Source of the DNA: Butyricimonas virosa
GTDB taxonomy: Bacteria; Bacteroidota; Bacteroidia; Bacteroidales; Marinifilaceae
Length of the DNA: 64,000 nucleotides
Direction of reading: 5' to 3'
Assembly: GCF_025148635.1 (NCBI RefSeq)
Contig: NZ_CP102269.1
Location: forward strand, 1,674,001-1,738,000
The position numbers and the translations under genes were made by a program. The number at the start of each line of letters is the position of its first letter. Position 1 is the first letter of the stretch. The notes beneath the pieces are model-generated. The model made no database searches and was not told where the DNA came from. It saw nothing but the letters and a program-made list of their open reading frames with translations. Below, piece after piece: positions 50,676 to 60,583 of this stretch.

Positions 50676-51587
50676 ATGGGATTTGTAACTAAGGAGAAAT
50701 TGTTCTCCAAGGATTTCTTTATCACCTACGGATGGTTGTTGGGTGGTTGTTTTGTGTTTGCATTAGGGGCTGTATTATTTGCAGAGCCTTACGGTTTTGC
50801 TCCTGGGGGAACATATGGTCTGTCCATGGTATTTCATCATTTGTGGGGGTGGGAGACTGAAATTGCGGCCCTTTGTATGGATGTGCCTCTGTTATTGCTG
50901 GGTATCTATTTTTTGGGAGGAATGTTTGGTGTGAAAACCATTATCTGTACGTTTGCTATTCCGGCATTTATGCGGTTGATTCACTATCTTTATGGTTACG
51001 ATGCTTTGTTGGAGCCGGGAATTACAGACCGGACAATGTTGAATGAGCAGTTGCTGTCGGCTATTTTCGGTGGTATTGTTTATGGTATCGGTATCGGTAT
51101 GATTTTCAAAGCACGGGCAACTTCCGGGGGATCGGATATTATTTCCATGATTTTGAATAAGTACACGCATATCTCTTTAGGAACATTGGTAATTATCGTG
51201 GATTGCACGATTACCTTGTCAACGGTTGTAGCCTTTGGAGACTGGCGTTTGCCCATGTATTCTTGGATTATCGTGTTCATCGAAGGTAAGGTGATTGACT
51301 TGATCGTGGAAGGTGCTTCTGTTCACAAGACATTGATGATCGTGACCAAGGAGATGGATACCGTGAAAAATATAATTTTGAACGATATTAACCGCGGAGC
51401 TACGATTTTACCGGCTATCGGGGCTTATAAAGGAGAGTCGCGTGAGATGATTTACACGATATTAACCCGTCGCGAGATGATGGTTTTACGTCACAAAATT
51501 CGTGAAATCGACCCGGAGGCTTTTATAAATGTTATTGATTCCAGAGAAATATTAGGAAAAGGATTCAAGTCACTGGATGCAGAATAA
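50676..51587 (+). CDS. YitT-family membrane protein
   Basis: This 303-residue protein has five or six membrane segments in the first 200 residues, with APGGTYGLSMVF and SGGSDIISMILNKYTHISLG, both typical of the YitT (DUF161) family, followed by a soluble C-terminal DUF2179 domain (RGATILPAIGAYKGESREMI). The transported substrate of this family is unknown. Confidence 0.9.
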   Translation: MGFVTKEKLFSKDFFITYGWLLGGCFVFALGAVLFAEPYGFAPGGTYGLSMVFHHLWGWETEIAALCMDVPLLLLGIYFLGGMFGVKTIICTFAIPAFMRLIHYLYGYDALLEPGITDRTMLNEQLLSAIFGGIVYGIGIGMIFKARATSGGSDIISMILNKYTHISLGTLVIIVDCTITLSTVVAFGDWRLPMYSWIIVFIEGKVIDLIVEGASVHKTLMIVTKEMDTVKNIILNDINRGATILPAIGAYKGESREMIYTILTRREMMVLRHKIREIDPEAFINVIDSREILGKGFKSLDAE

Positions 51588-51613
51588 AAAAAGAGGCTTT
51601 CGCCTCTTTTTTA
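51586..51613 (+). terminator. Terminator of the YitT-family gene
   Basis: GAGGC(TTTC)GCCTC hairpin with A-run and T-run, immediately after the stop codon. Confidence 0.85.
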
Positions 51614-51628
51614 CAATAGAATATATAC

Positions 51629-51657
51629 TAAAAAAGAGCCGAAAGGCTCTTTTTTTA
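51629..51657 (-). terminator. Terminator of the efflux operon
   Basis: GAGCC(GAAA)GGCTC hairpin with long A- and T-runs. It overlaps the last bases of the minus-strand gene that ends at 51655 and can work in both directions. Confidence 0.85.
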
Positions 51658-51948
51658 ATACATATCCGTGATATCCCAGACAAATGCCCGGATACCGTTT
51701 TCTTTATTCACTTCGTCCAGATTCTTGACATATTTCAAGATCAGAGGGACCATTTCGTCTTCCACGATGGTCATGGTGGCGGAGTTCATCTCCGGCCAGG
51801 TATGAGTTCCCATTCTGGGTTCTCCATCCACGGTTCCAGCCCCGTTGACCAGAGGCCATTGCGTGAATCCTCGTATTTGTAATTGGTCAAGGATAAAAGC
51901 AACCCGTTCCGTCAAGGCTTGATTATATGATATAAATACTGCTTTCAT
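51655..51948 (-). CDS. Small PII-like protein at the end of the efflux operon
   Basis: This 97-residue protein (MKAVFISYNQALTERVAFIL, then GTHTWPEMNSATMTIVEDEM and GIRAFVWDITDMY) has the ferredoxin-like alpha-beta layout of PII-like proteins that accompany Bacteroidota RND efflux genes. It lies 64 bases after the RND pump gene. It may sense a ligand or modulate the pump; this is inference. Confidence 0.6.
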   Translation of the reverse strand: MKAVFISYNQALTERVAFILDQLQIRGFTQWPLVNGAGTVDGEPRMGTHTWPEMNSATMTIVEDEMVPLILKYVKNLDEVNKENGIRAFVWDITDMY

Positions 51949-52012
51949 AGTGTTTTAGGTTTTAGATTTTAGATTTACGATTCCGTATCGTAAATCTAAA
52001 ATCAAGTATTAT

Positions 52013-55000
52013 TTATTTCTTTTTCGGGAGATCTCTTTCCGGGTTAAAGTCAGCCATGAACTTGAATTGTTTGCTGAGAATCTTCTTCTTGTCACGGCTA
52101 CCACTCTTGTCCATCGCGGCGTAAACAGCCGGAACAATTAACATGGTGATGATCGTGGAGAAGATCATACCACCGATTACGGCGATACCCATCGGTCTCC
52201 AAGTTTCAGAACCCTCACCGGCACTAATTGCCATAGGCACCATACCTAAGATGGTGGTTAACGAGGTCATCAATACCGGACGCAAACGAGAACGACAAGC
52301 CATTGCGATTGCGTCGTACAGGCGGATGCCCCGTTCACGCATCAAGTTAATGAAGTCGATCAACACGATACCATTCTTCGTAACGATACCCACCAACATG
52401 ATACCACCTAAAGCGGCGACGATACTCAAGGTCGTGTTCGTCAGCAATAAGGCTAGAACCACTCCGGTGAAGGCGAATGGGATAGCCAACATGATGATGA
52501 ACGGCATCTTGAATGACTCGAACTGTGCAGCCATCACAATGTAAACCAGCATCAAAGAGAGTAACAACAATAAGAATAAAGAACTGAATGATTCCTGTTG
52601 GTCCTCGTAGCTACCACCGATGTACATGGATACTTCCTGAGGTATTTCCGTGTTGTCGATGATTTGTTGAGCTGCAACAGCAATATCTCCCAAGGCAACT
52701 CCTGCTGCTGGTGTGATAGATACTTTTAACAATCGTTGTTTACTCTTACGTTCGATATTTGGTGGAGAGAAGAACTCTTGGATCTCTCCTAGTTCTTTTA
52801 ACCGTACCTTCTGGCCTTTACCATCGGGAATTATAATATTCTCGATCTCGGTGATTGAAGAACGATATTTCTCGTCAAAGCGCACGATAATATCATATTC
52901 CTCTCCGTTTTCCTTGTATTTACTATTCCGGTAACCATAGATACGGTTACGCATGTATGAACCTACTTCTGATGTAGTCAGACCGTGGCGAGCCAGTTTA
53001 TCTTGATCCAACATGATACGTAACTCGGATTTATCTTCGTCACGACTGATCTTGATATCCTCAGCTCCTGGGATTTGGCGGGCTTTTTCTGCAATTAGGT
53101 GAGCTAAGTTTGTGGTCGTGTTGAAGTCATGTCCCATGATTTCAATATCCACGTTGTTACCACCCATGGAACCACCGCTTGATGTTGTTACCGTGTACTG
53201 TAGAACATCCGGGAATCCTTTCAAGATGCCACGCACTTGGTCGGCGATCTGGAATACACTACGTTTACGTTCTTTGATATCTGTAGTTCTCAAACGCATG
53301 TTCAAGATATTGTTACCCGTGCTATTCATCATGGAAGCGAAAGAGGCCTCTTCCTCACTACCGTATGACAAGTTGATCAACTTGATTTCCGGAATGTTCT
53401 TGCGGATGATGGAATCGATTTCCAAAGCAACTTCTCTCGTCACTTCCACGCGTTGGCCGGATTGCATCTTGGCGTACACGTTCAAGTAGTTTTGGTCATT
53501 CTGGGGCATGAAGTCCGTTTTGATCAATTTAGCCATGAACATGGAGGCAAAGAATAGGGCGAACATGCTCAAGATCGTTACGGTCTTGTGAACAAGTACC
53601 CACCGGATCAATTTCTCGTAAACACTATCCAGTTTGTCCAACATTTTGGAAACGAAGTTGTAAAAACTGAATTTGCCTGAATCCGTCTTTTCTTGGATTT
53701 TCATCAATTGAGAACACAACATCGGGGTCAAGGAGATTGCGGTTACGGTTGACGTACATACCGTGATACAAACGATCCATCCCAACTGTTTGAACAAAAT
53801 ACCGGTCATTCCGGTCACCAGCGTCAACGGGAAGAACACGGCCACGGTTACCAACGTCGTAACGATTACGGACAACCAAACCTCGTTTGTACCGTATTTA
53901 GCGGCCTCTCGCGGACGGCTACCCCGGTCGATATGTTTCGTGATGTTCTCCAATACCACGATGGCATCGTCCACCACCATACCGATTGCGATGGACAGGG
54001 ACGACAGTGATATGATATTAAGCGATTCCCCGGTTGCAAACAGGTAAATGAAGGCAACAATCAAGGAGATCGGGATTGTCAACGCGATGATGAAGGTTGC
54101 TCTCCAACGTCCCAAGAATAAGAACACGATCAAAATTACGAAGATCAAAGCGTACATCAAAGACTCCTGCAAGTTATTAATAGACTTGATGATGAAGTCC
54201 GAGTTGTCCGAAATGATTTGGAATTTAATATCCGTGGGTAATTCCTTTTGTGCTTTTTCAATTTCACCTTTTGCCTGTTTTGCAACGGCCACGGCGTTTG
54301 CGTCAGTTTGTTTGGTTACCATCAAAACACCACCCCGGCCTCTGTTAATCGTTTGTTCCAGCGTAATATCTTTCAACGTATCTCGTACGTTTGCAACATC
54401 TCGCAAGTAAATGATTTTATCATTCTGGGTACCTAGCACGATATTTTTAATCTGGTCACTTTCTTCGAATTCTCCTTCCACACGCAAAGTATAATCCATC
54501 TGTCCCATTTTCACGTTACCGGAAGAAACATCTTTATTTTCTGCCAAGATCTTGCTGCCGATTTGTTCCAACGTCAAATTGTAAGCGTCAAGTTTATTGG
54601 GGTCTAAATCCACGTAAACCACACGCTCCGGGGCTCCGGCCACGATAACGGAGGCAACTCCGTCCACGCGGTTTAACCGGGTAATCAGCTTGTCATCCAA
54701 AATCTTGTCAATACCGGGATATGATTCTTTTGCGGTTACGGCATAGATCAAGATGGGCATCATGGACGTGTTGAAACGCATGATGGTAGGACGGTCTATA
54801 TCGTCTGGAAGGCGCGACATGGCTTTATCCACGGCGTCACGTACGTCGTTTGAAGCCTCGTCAAGATTCACTTCCCACTCAAACTCCAAAGAGATAACGG
54901 ATAAGTTATCGTAAGAAGTTGAGGTCAATTCCTTCAAGTCATCCACCGAGTTCAACTGGTCTTCGAGGATCTTGGTCACGTTCTCTTCGATATCTGCGGC

Positions 55001-55165
55001 GTTAGCTCCCGGATAGGTTGCCATTACCGTGATATAAGGCGGGTCCATCTTGGGATACTGGTCCACCGGTAATTGTATATAGGAGGCAACACCCAATACG
55101 ATGATGGCAAGGAAAACCATCAAGGTTGAAATGGGTTTGTTGACCGCTGTATTGTATATACTCAT
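52013..55165 (-). CDS. RND-family efflux pump (HAE1/AcrB type)
   Basis: This 1050-residue inner-membrane protein has two blocks of six membrane segments separated by large periplasmic loops. It carries FLGRWRATFIIALTIPISLI and SLSSLSIAIGMVVDDAIVVL, with the paired aspartates of the proton relay, and GIVTKNGIVLIDFINLMRE. The pattern and length fit hydrophobic-drug pumps rather than heavy-metal pumps. It works with the adaptor and TolC-like proteins encoded upstream. Confidence 0.96.
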   Translation of the reverse strand: MSIYNTAVNKPISTLMVFLAIIVLGVASYIQLPVDQYPKMDPPYITVMATYPGANAADIEENVTKILEDQLNSVDDLKELTSTSYDNLSVISLEFEWEVNLDEASNDVRDAVDKAMSRLPDDIDRPTIMRFNTSMMPILIYAVTAKESYPGIDKILDDKLITRLNRVDGVASVIVAGAPERVVYVDLDPNKLDAYNLTLEQIGSKILAENKDVSSGNVKMGQMDYTLRVEGEFEESDQIKNIVLGTQNDKIIYLRDVANVRDTLKDITLEQTINRGRGGVLMVTKQTDANAVAVAKQAKGEIEKAQKELPTDIKFQIISDNSDFIIKSINNLQESLMYALIFVILIVFLFLGRWRATFIIALTIPISLIVAFIYLFATGESLNIISLSSLSIAIGMVVDDAIVVLENITKHIDRGSRPREAAKYGTNEVWLSVIVTTLVTVAVFFPLTLVTGMTGILFKQLGWIVCITVCTSTVTAISLTPMLCSQLMKIQEKTDSGKFSFYNFVSKMLDKLDSVYEKLIRWVLVHKTVTILSMFALFFASMFMAKLIKTDFMPQNDQNYLNVYAKMQSGQRVEVTREVALEIDSIIRKNIPEIKLINLSYGSEEEASFASMMNSTGNNILNMRLRTTDIKERKRSVFQIADQVRGILKGFPDVLQYTVTTSSGGSMGGNNVDIEIMGHDFNTTTNLAHLIAEKARQIPGAEDIKISRDEDKSELRIMLDQDKLARHGLTTSEVGSYMRNRIYGYRNSKYKENGEEYDIIVRFDEKYRSSITEIENIIIPDGKGQKVRLKELGEIQEFFSPPNIERKSKQRLLKVSITPAAGVALGDIAVAAQQIIDNTEIPQEVSMYIGGSYEDQQESFSSLFLLLLLSLMLVYIVMAAQFESFKMPFIIMLAIPFAFTGVVLALLLTNTTLSIVAALGGIMLVGIVTKNGIVLIDFINLMRERGIRLYDAIAMACRSRLRPVLMTSLTTILGMVPMAISAGEGSETWRPMGIAVIGGMIFSTIITMLIVPAVYAAMDKSGSRDKKKILSKQFKFMADFNPERDLPKKK

Positions 55166-55214
55166 ATTCTGATTTTTAAATTTTAAGTTTTAAATTTTAA
55201 GTTGCGGGATTCTC

Positions 55215-56249
55215 CTATTTTGTGATAGAAAGCGGTGATCCGTCAACTAACCGGCCTTGACCGACAACGATCAGTTCGTCTCCTTCGTGGATTTCGTCGC
55301 TGATTAGCTCAACTTGATCCTCGAAACGTCTGCCAAGTTTTACTGCCACGCGTTTCGCCTTTCCACCTTGATTCAAGAATACATAACGGTCGTTTGAACC
55401 TTGCAATTTCAACACCGCAATTGCAGGGGCAACCACGGTCTCCGTGTTACCGATGAAAAAGTCGATGGTTCCGTACATCCCCGGTCTTAGTGATTCATCG
55501 CTATTCGGGATTTTTACTTCTACCGTGAATGTTCTTGAGGCGGGGTCGATCGTCGGGTAAACGATGCTAACCGTTCCATCAAATGTTCTGTCGGGATAGA
55601 TATTGCTCTTCAACTGAACTTTAGTTCCTTTTTGCACGGCCAGATAATATTGTTCGGCTAGGTTCACGTAAGCTTTCAACGGGTTAATTTTCTCGATTGC
55701 GATAATGGACGGTTTGCTAGCACCACCAAAAGCGGCTCCCGTGTAAAGTTCTCCGTTCTCGAAATATTTTCCGGTTACGATTCCGTCAAAAGGAGCGAGC
55801 ATTTTCGTGTTTTCTTTCAAGAAATCTACGTTTGCTTTGGCCACCTCGTATTGAGTTACGGCAGCATCGTAAGCCTGTTTGGAAATACTTCCGGTTTCAT
55901 TTAATTGGACGGCACGATTATATTCTGTTTCTAGGTTTTTTAATTGAACTTCTGCCTGAACGAGCTGGGTTCTATCCATTTCAACGAGTAGCTGACCTTT
56001 TTTGATGCGGTCGCCTACTTCCACGTAAATCTTCTCGATTCTTCCCGTGGCAGCGGGGGCATAGTACACTTGTTTGTCAGCTTGTAAGTTGGCAGTATAA
56101 TCCAATGTTTTGGCGATATTCGTTTTCTCTAATTTTTGTACCTTAACAGGAACCGCCTCCACGGTTTCCTCTGTAGTCTTATCTTTTTTGCCCGAGCAAC
56201 CGGCAAGGATAGCTAATGCTATAATCGATAAAATGAGATTCTTTACCAT
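55215..56249 (-). CDS. RND efflux periplasmic adaptor (membrane-fusion) lipoprotein
   Basis: This 344-residue protein has a lipobox (LAILAGCSGKKD), the split lipoyl/barrel-sandwich halves (GRIEKIYVEVGDRIKKGQLL and KMLAPFDGIVTGKYF), a helical hairpin between them, and a beta-barrel. It bridges the RND pump and the TolC-like channel. Confidence 0.95.
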   Translation of the reverse strand: MVKNLILSIIALAILAGCSGKKDKTTEETVEAVPVKVQKLEKTNIAKTLDYTANLQADKQVYYAPAATGRIEKIYVEVGDRIKKGQLLVEMDRTQLVQAEVQLKNLETEYNRAVQLNETGSISKQAYDAAVTQYEVAKANVDFLKENTKMLAPFDGIVTGKYFENGELYTGAAFGGASKPSIIAIEKINPLKAYVNLAEQYYLAVQKGTKVQLKSNIYPDRTFDGTVSIVYPTIDPASRTFTVEVKIPNSDESLRPGMYGTIDFFIGNTETVVAPAIAVLKLQGSNDRYVFLNQGGKAKRVAVKLGRRFEDQVELISDEIHEGDELIVVGQGRLVDGSPLSITK

Positions 56250-56284
56250 TGTATTTCTTTTTTGTTTTTATTATTCAAGTTGTT

Positions 56285-57571
56285 TTATCGAGGAAGTTGA
56301 TTATACAATTTTTCCAAGCTTACTTGTGCTTGTAGCAAGCTTAGAATTGCTTCCGTGTAATTTGTTTCTGCTTGCAGGTAGTTATTATTTGCTTGTGTCA
56401 AATCCAAACTGGAAACAGCTCCCAGCTCGTATTTTCTCTGGTAGTTCTTTAATACCCGCGTGGCAACATCGATGTTCTCTTTTTGCAGGTTGTAATTCTC
56501 CATCGCATTTTTCAAGTTGAATTTCAACTGTTCGTCCTGCACGTTCAACTGGTCTTGCAACAAACTCTTCTGCATATAAGATTGTTCCAATGTGATTTTG
56601 GCCTGTTTAACCTTGGAATCCCGTTGTAAACCGGAGAAAATAGGAATGTTCATCGTGAGTCCCGCCGTGTGTTTCGGGCTCATATCCAGTGCCGGTTTCA
56701 AAATCTTGTAGTTGAAGTTGTAATTACCGGAGATCGTGGGAGCGTAACTCCATTTTTCCAGCCCTAACATCTTTTTATTCAACTCGGTTTGCGTGGTAAT
56801 TAACTGATAACTCAAGTTATTATTAATGTCGAATTTCTCAACATATAAACGAGCGGATTTGTCGTTTTCCAAGAATACGTTCAGAGCGTCCGTTAGTTTG
56901 ATCGGGGTTCCTGCTTCCAATCCCAGTTGGAGGCGTAATAAATTATAATTTACGGCAACCGTTCTTTCCATAGATAATAAGCTGTTTTTCAGTTGTCCCA
57001 CGTTAATGCGGATTTGGTCCACATCCGTCACTTCAACTGTTCCGGCCTTGTACATGTTATCGGTGTGCTTGTAAATTTCATTCATATTCTCTAGGTTCTG
57101 ACGCAAAATGTCGAGCATTCTCTCGGATACTAACACCGTGTAATATGAATTATAAATATTCTCAATGATGTCCAGCTCCGTGGTTTCAACTTCTTGCTCG
57201 GTTAGGCGTACCGCAATTTTGCTGGTTTGTAAGCCCAGAATCCATTGGCCGCTGAATAATAATTGTTGTAAACCTACTGTTAGGTTGGATTGGTCTTTCA
57301 TTTTTATCGCTTGACCGCCGAAATCCATCTTGTAGTTGAAATTAGTGGAATACGTTACGGTACCATTGACTTGTGGTAACCCTTGTGATACGGATTCCCG
57401 TACCTTCTGGCGATACAAATCAATATTCATCTGCGAAGATTGCAGTTCCTTGTTGTGCTTGATGGCAAACTCCACTGCTTGTTGCAGCGATATCGTTTGC
57501 GGCGCTTCCTGTGCGTGGAGCATCCATGGCACGAAAAACATTAGGAGGAAAAGAGTCGTTCCTTGTTTCAT
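56285..57571 (-). CDS. TolC-family outer-membrane efflux protein
   Basis: This 428-residue protein has a signal peptide (FVPWMLHAQE) and two repeats of long amphipathic helices with ISLQQAVEFAIKHNKELQSS and YELGAVSSLDLTQANNNYLQ, the conserved TolC motifs. It forms the outer-membrane channel of the pump. It is the first structural gene of the operon, 85 bases after tetR. Confidence 0.95.
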   Translation of the reverse strand: MKQGTTLFLLMFFVPWMLHAQEAPQTISLQQAVEFAIKHNKELQSSQMNIDLYRQKVRESVSQGLPQVNGTVTYSTNFNYKMDFGGQAIKMKDQSNLTVGLQQLLFSGQWILGLQTSKIAVRLTEQEVETTELDIIENIYNSYYTVLVSERMLDILRQNLENMNEIYKHTDNMYKAGTVEVTDVDQIRINVGQLKNSLLSMERTVAVNYNLLRLQLGLEAGTPIKLTDALNVFLENDKSARLYVEKFDINNNLSYQLITTQTELNKKMLGLEKWSYAPTISGNYNFNYKILKPALDMSPKHTAGLTMNIPIFSGLQRDSKVKQAKITLEQSYMQKSLLQDQLNVQDEQLKFNLKNAMENYNLQKENIDVATRVLKNYQRKYELGAVSSLDLTQANNNYLQAETNYTEAILSLLQAQVSLEKLYNQLPR

Positions 57572-57655
57572 AGATTATAGATTTAATTATTTATTTTTTC
57601 CGGGAAATTTCAAATGTTTTTTCTCTCGTAACAAAACTCATACCAAAAAATTCAA

Positions 57656-58291
57656 TCATCCGTCTTCTGGTCGTTTTGCAGTGTTCTTTAAGCGTTCGAA
57701 TTCTTTTAGGCCTTTTTCTGTGGATATAGCGTAAATAAAATTGATAAAGATCGTTGAAATAATTACCGAAATCGGGTATTCAAGCTTACTGGTGATTTCA
57801 GGATCTTTTAGAAAGTGCAATTGTTTGCCTAACAGGTACAATTGTAATTCTTTGTCAATATCCTTCCGGAAAAGTTCTTGTTTTATACCGTTATCCAGTA
57901 ATGCCACGAGAAACTTCTTCGTTGACTCCTCTTCTTGCTTGGCTACTCTTTCGTACACGGCCGGGTGATATTTCCTTAAATCAAAATGATTGGCAGGTAA
58001 GCGGCTACCCAAGTCACTCACCATAAAATCCCGAATTTCGCTCATGACCACGATCGGATTTTTCTTGGCTAGTTGATTAACATCCGTGTTTTTTATTTTT
58101 TCATCTCTCCTGTACAACATCACTTGCTCCACCACGTCGTCTTTATTGGCAAACTGTTGGTAGAGTGTTTTCTTCGAAATTTTCAAGTGATTCGCTATAT
58201 CATCCATGGAGGTACTTCTCAGTCCGAATCTCAAAAAAAGATTCGAGATAGCGGCTATAAGTTCCCTTTTTTGTTTTATGTTTTCTTCCAT
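57656..58291 (-). CDS. TetR/AcrR-family regulator of the efflux operon
   Basis: This 211-residue protein has the N-terminal TetR helix-turn-helix (RFGLRSTSMDDIANHLKISK followed by KTLYQQFANKDDVVEQV). The start at 58291 (MEENIKQKRE) is preferred because the in-frame upstream codons overlap the promoter and operator region. It lies upstream of tolC on the same strand and probably represses the operon. Confidence 0.92.
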   Translation of the reverse strand: MEENIKQKRELIAAISNLFLRFGLRSTSMDDIANHLKISKKTLYQQFANKDDVVEQVMLYRRDEKIKNTDVNQLAKKNPIVVMSEIRDFMVSDLGSRLPANHFDLRKYHPAVYERVAKQEEESTKKFLVALLDNGIKQELFRKDIDKELQLYLLGKQLHFLKDPEITSKLEYPISVIISTIFINFIYAISTEKGLKEFERLKNTAKRPEDG

Positions 58292-58322
58292 AGCTGATGT
58301 CTTAGTGTTTGTACTTGGAAAC

Positions 58323-58343
58323 GAAACGTATTTAAAACGTTTC
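58323..58343 (-). promoter_or_regulatory. Candidate TetR operator
   Basis: GAAACGT at 58323-58329 and ACGTTTC at 58337-58343 are perfect inverted repeats around seven A/T bases. They lie between the -7 box at 58350-58357 and the tetR start codon, a position suited to autorepression. Confidence 0.55.
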
Positions 58344-58349
58344 CCCGTG

Positions 58350-58357
58350 CAAAAGTA
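58350..58357 (-). promoter_or_regulatory. -7 box of the tetR-efflux operon
   Basis: On the minus strand the bases read TACTTTTG, about 60 bases upstream of the tetR ATG. No good -33 element was seen. Confidence 0.45.
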
Positions 58358-58492
58358 TACAAATATTGTTCCACTAATACAGCACATGTGTTAAAGTATT
58401 GTTAAAACTCTTGTCGGGCGCAACTTTTCAATGATTTTAATCTTATTACATCATTTTCAATTTTCAATTCTCCATTTTCAATTCCATTATCC

Positions 58493-58500
58493 TATCTTTG
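58493..58500 (+). promoter_or_regulatory. -7 box of dnaG, implying a leaderless transcript
   Basis: TATCTTTG ends four bases before the dnaG ATG, so the transcription start would fall at or next to the start codon. Confidence 0.5.
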
Positions 58501-58504
58501 TGTC

Positions 58505-60430
58505 ATGATTGATCAGGCTACCATACAGAAAATTTTTGATGCGGCGGATATATACGAGGTTGTTTCCGATTTCGTGAGCTTAAAAAAGCGAGGTGTGAAC
58601 TATCTTGGTTTGTGTCCGTTTCATAACGAGAAGACAGGTTCGTTCACCGTTTCCCCGGCAAAAGGCATATATAAATGTTTCGGTTGCGGGAAAGGGGGAA
58701 ATGCCGTGAATTTTATCATGGAACACGAGCAGATGTCTTACGTGGAGGCATTGAAATATCTGGCCGAAAAATATCATATCCCGGTTGAAGAAAAAGAATT
58801 AACGGAGGAACAGAGGAAAGAGAAGACGGAACGGGAGAGTATGTTGATTGTCTCTTCGTATGCGAATGAATATTTCCAATATCAACTGTGGAACACGGAC
58901 GAGGGACGTTCCGTGGGATTGGGTTACTTGCGCCAACGAGGTATCAGTGACGAGATGATTCGTAAATTCGGTTTGGGGTATAATCCGGAAGGTTGGGGAG
59001 CCTTCACGAAAGCGGCTCAGGAAAAGGGCTACAAGAAAGAGTTCCTCGTGAAAACAGGATTGACCATCGAGAACGAGAAAGGACTTTTCGATCGATTCCG
59101 AGCCCGCGTGATGTTTCCCGTGTTTGATCTGGCGGGTAAGGTGATTGCCTTCGGGGGACGAACGATGACGACTGATAAAAAGATTTCAAAATACCTGAAT
59201 TCCCCGGAGTCCGAGATATATCATAAAAGTAAGACCCTTTACGGGATTTTCCTTGCCAAAAAATCTATCGTGCAGCAGGATCGTTGTATTTTGGTGGAAG
59301 GCTACACGGACGTGATCTCTTTTCATGCGAAAGGAATTGAGAATGTGGTGGCTTCTTCGGGAACCTCTTTGACGATCGAACAGATCCGGTTGATTCGTCG
59401 GCTAACCCCGAACGTGACGATCATTTATGACGGGGATGCTGCCGGGATCAAGGCTTCTTTGCGGGGAATCGATCTCGTGCTGGAAGAGGGACTGAACGTG
59501 AGAGTGCTTTTACTGCCGGATGGGGAGGATCCGGATTCTTTTGCTCGAAGTCACACGCCGCAAGATTTGGCGGACTTTATTGCGAATAACGAGACGGATT
59601 TTATAAATTTCAAGACAAAATTGTTATTAGGTACGGCAGGGGATGATCCGGTTGAACGGGCTCGCCTGATCACGGACATCGTGCGAAGTATTGCCAAGAT
59701 TCCGGATAACATAGTGCGTTCAGTCTATGTGCGAGAAACTGCTCACCAGTTGGATGTCGAGGAACGGGTTTTGTATACCGAGATTGCCAAGGTCCGCTTG
59801 AAAAACGAAGAACAACCTTCCAAGACTTCTGTTACGACTCCGGAATTGAAGGTAACAACCCAGACACGAGGAGCGACTCCTTGTGACATCGAGGAAAGTG
59901 TGTTAATTCGTTACCTGCTTTTATTTGGGGATAGCGAGTTGTACGAGGAGGAACGTAACGGGTATATGCGGAGCGTGAGTGTCGGGGAATTCATTATCCG
60001 GGAACTTGGGGAAGATGATTTGGAATTATTAAATCCCGTGTTCCGTACGATGCAACAGGAATATCAGCGTCAATATGAATCGCCTTCGTTTATCCCGGCC
60101 CGGTATTTTATTTCTTACCCGGATATAAAAGTCAGTACCATGGCGGCCAATATCCTGAGCGAACCTTACGAGTTAAGTAAGATTTGGTATAAGATGGATA
60201 GTTTTGTCGAGACGGAACAAATGAAACTCGGTGAACTTTTACCTAAAATACTAGACAATTACAAGATGCGAAGAGTAGAAATGCTTTCCCGGGATATAGA
60301 CAATCGCATCCTTGAATCACAGAATAGTAAAGATCCTTCTCAAATCATAGAACTTCTCAAGCGCAAAAATGCCATCAATGTCATTCGTCGTAAATTAAAC
60401 GAGAAATTGGGACGTACGGGGATTCATTAA
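58505..60430 (+). CDS. dnaG: DNA primase
   Basis: This 641-residue protein has the N-terminal zinc-binding CPFHNEKTGSFTVSP and YKCFGCGKGGNAVNFI, the primase core, and the TOPRIM motifs LVEGYTDVISFHAKG and YDGDAAGIKASLRG. The start IDQATIQKIFDAADIYEVV matches the family. It makes RNA primers for replication. The C-terminal helicase-binding region is present. Confidence 0.97.
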   Translation: MIDQATIQKIFDAADIYEVVSDFVSLKKRGVNYLGLCPFHNEKTGSFTVSPAKGIYKCFGCGKGGNAVNFIMEHEQMSYVEALKYLAEKYHIPVEEKELTEEQRKEKTERESMLIVSSYANEYFQYQLWNTDEGRSVGLGYLRQRGISDEMIRKFGLGYNPEGWGAFTKAAQEKGYKKEFLVKTGLTIENEKGLFDRFRARVMFPVFDLAGKVIAFGGRTMTTDKKISKYLNSPESEIYHKSKTLYGIFLAKKSIVQQDRCILVEGYTDVISFHAKGIENVVASSGTSLTIEQIRLIRRLTPNVTIIYDGDAAGIKASLRGIDLVLEEGLNVRVLLLPDGEDPDSFARSHTPQDLADFIANNETDFINFKTKLLLGTAGDDPVERARLITDIVRSIAKIPDNIVRSVYVRETAHQLDVEERVLYTEIAKVRLKNEEQPSKTSVTTPELKVTTQTRGATPCDIEESVLIRYLLLFGDSELYEEERNGYMRSVSVGEFIIRELGEDDLELLNPVFRTMQQEYQRQYESPSFIPARYFISYPDIKVSTMAANILSEPYELSKIWYKMDSFVETEQMKLGELLPKILDNYKMRRVEMLSRDIDNRILESQNSKDPSQIIELLKRKNAINVIRRKLNEKLGRTGIH

Positions 60431-60477
60431 ACAGAAATTGGAGCAGAATTCTAAGTTTATTTTGAAACAACTGCTCT

Positions 60478-60531
60478 CTCCAGTCTCTCGGGGAATCGCC
60501 TGGTAATCAGCTTTTCCCCGAGGGGCTGGAG
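60478..60531. repeat. REP-like inverted repeat downstream of dnaG
   Basis: CTCCAG and CTCGGGGAA (60478-60495) pair with TTCCCCGAG and CTGGAG (60514-60531), separated by three unpaired bases on each side and an 18-base loop. There is no T-run. It resembles scattered GC-rich intergenic elements rather than a plain terminator. Confidence 0.55.
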
Positions 60532-60583
60532 GGGGTAGCTTATAGATACTGGATAAGATTTGTTAGGCAGTTCCAAGAAATCT

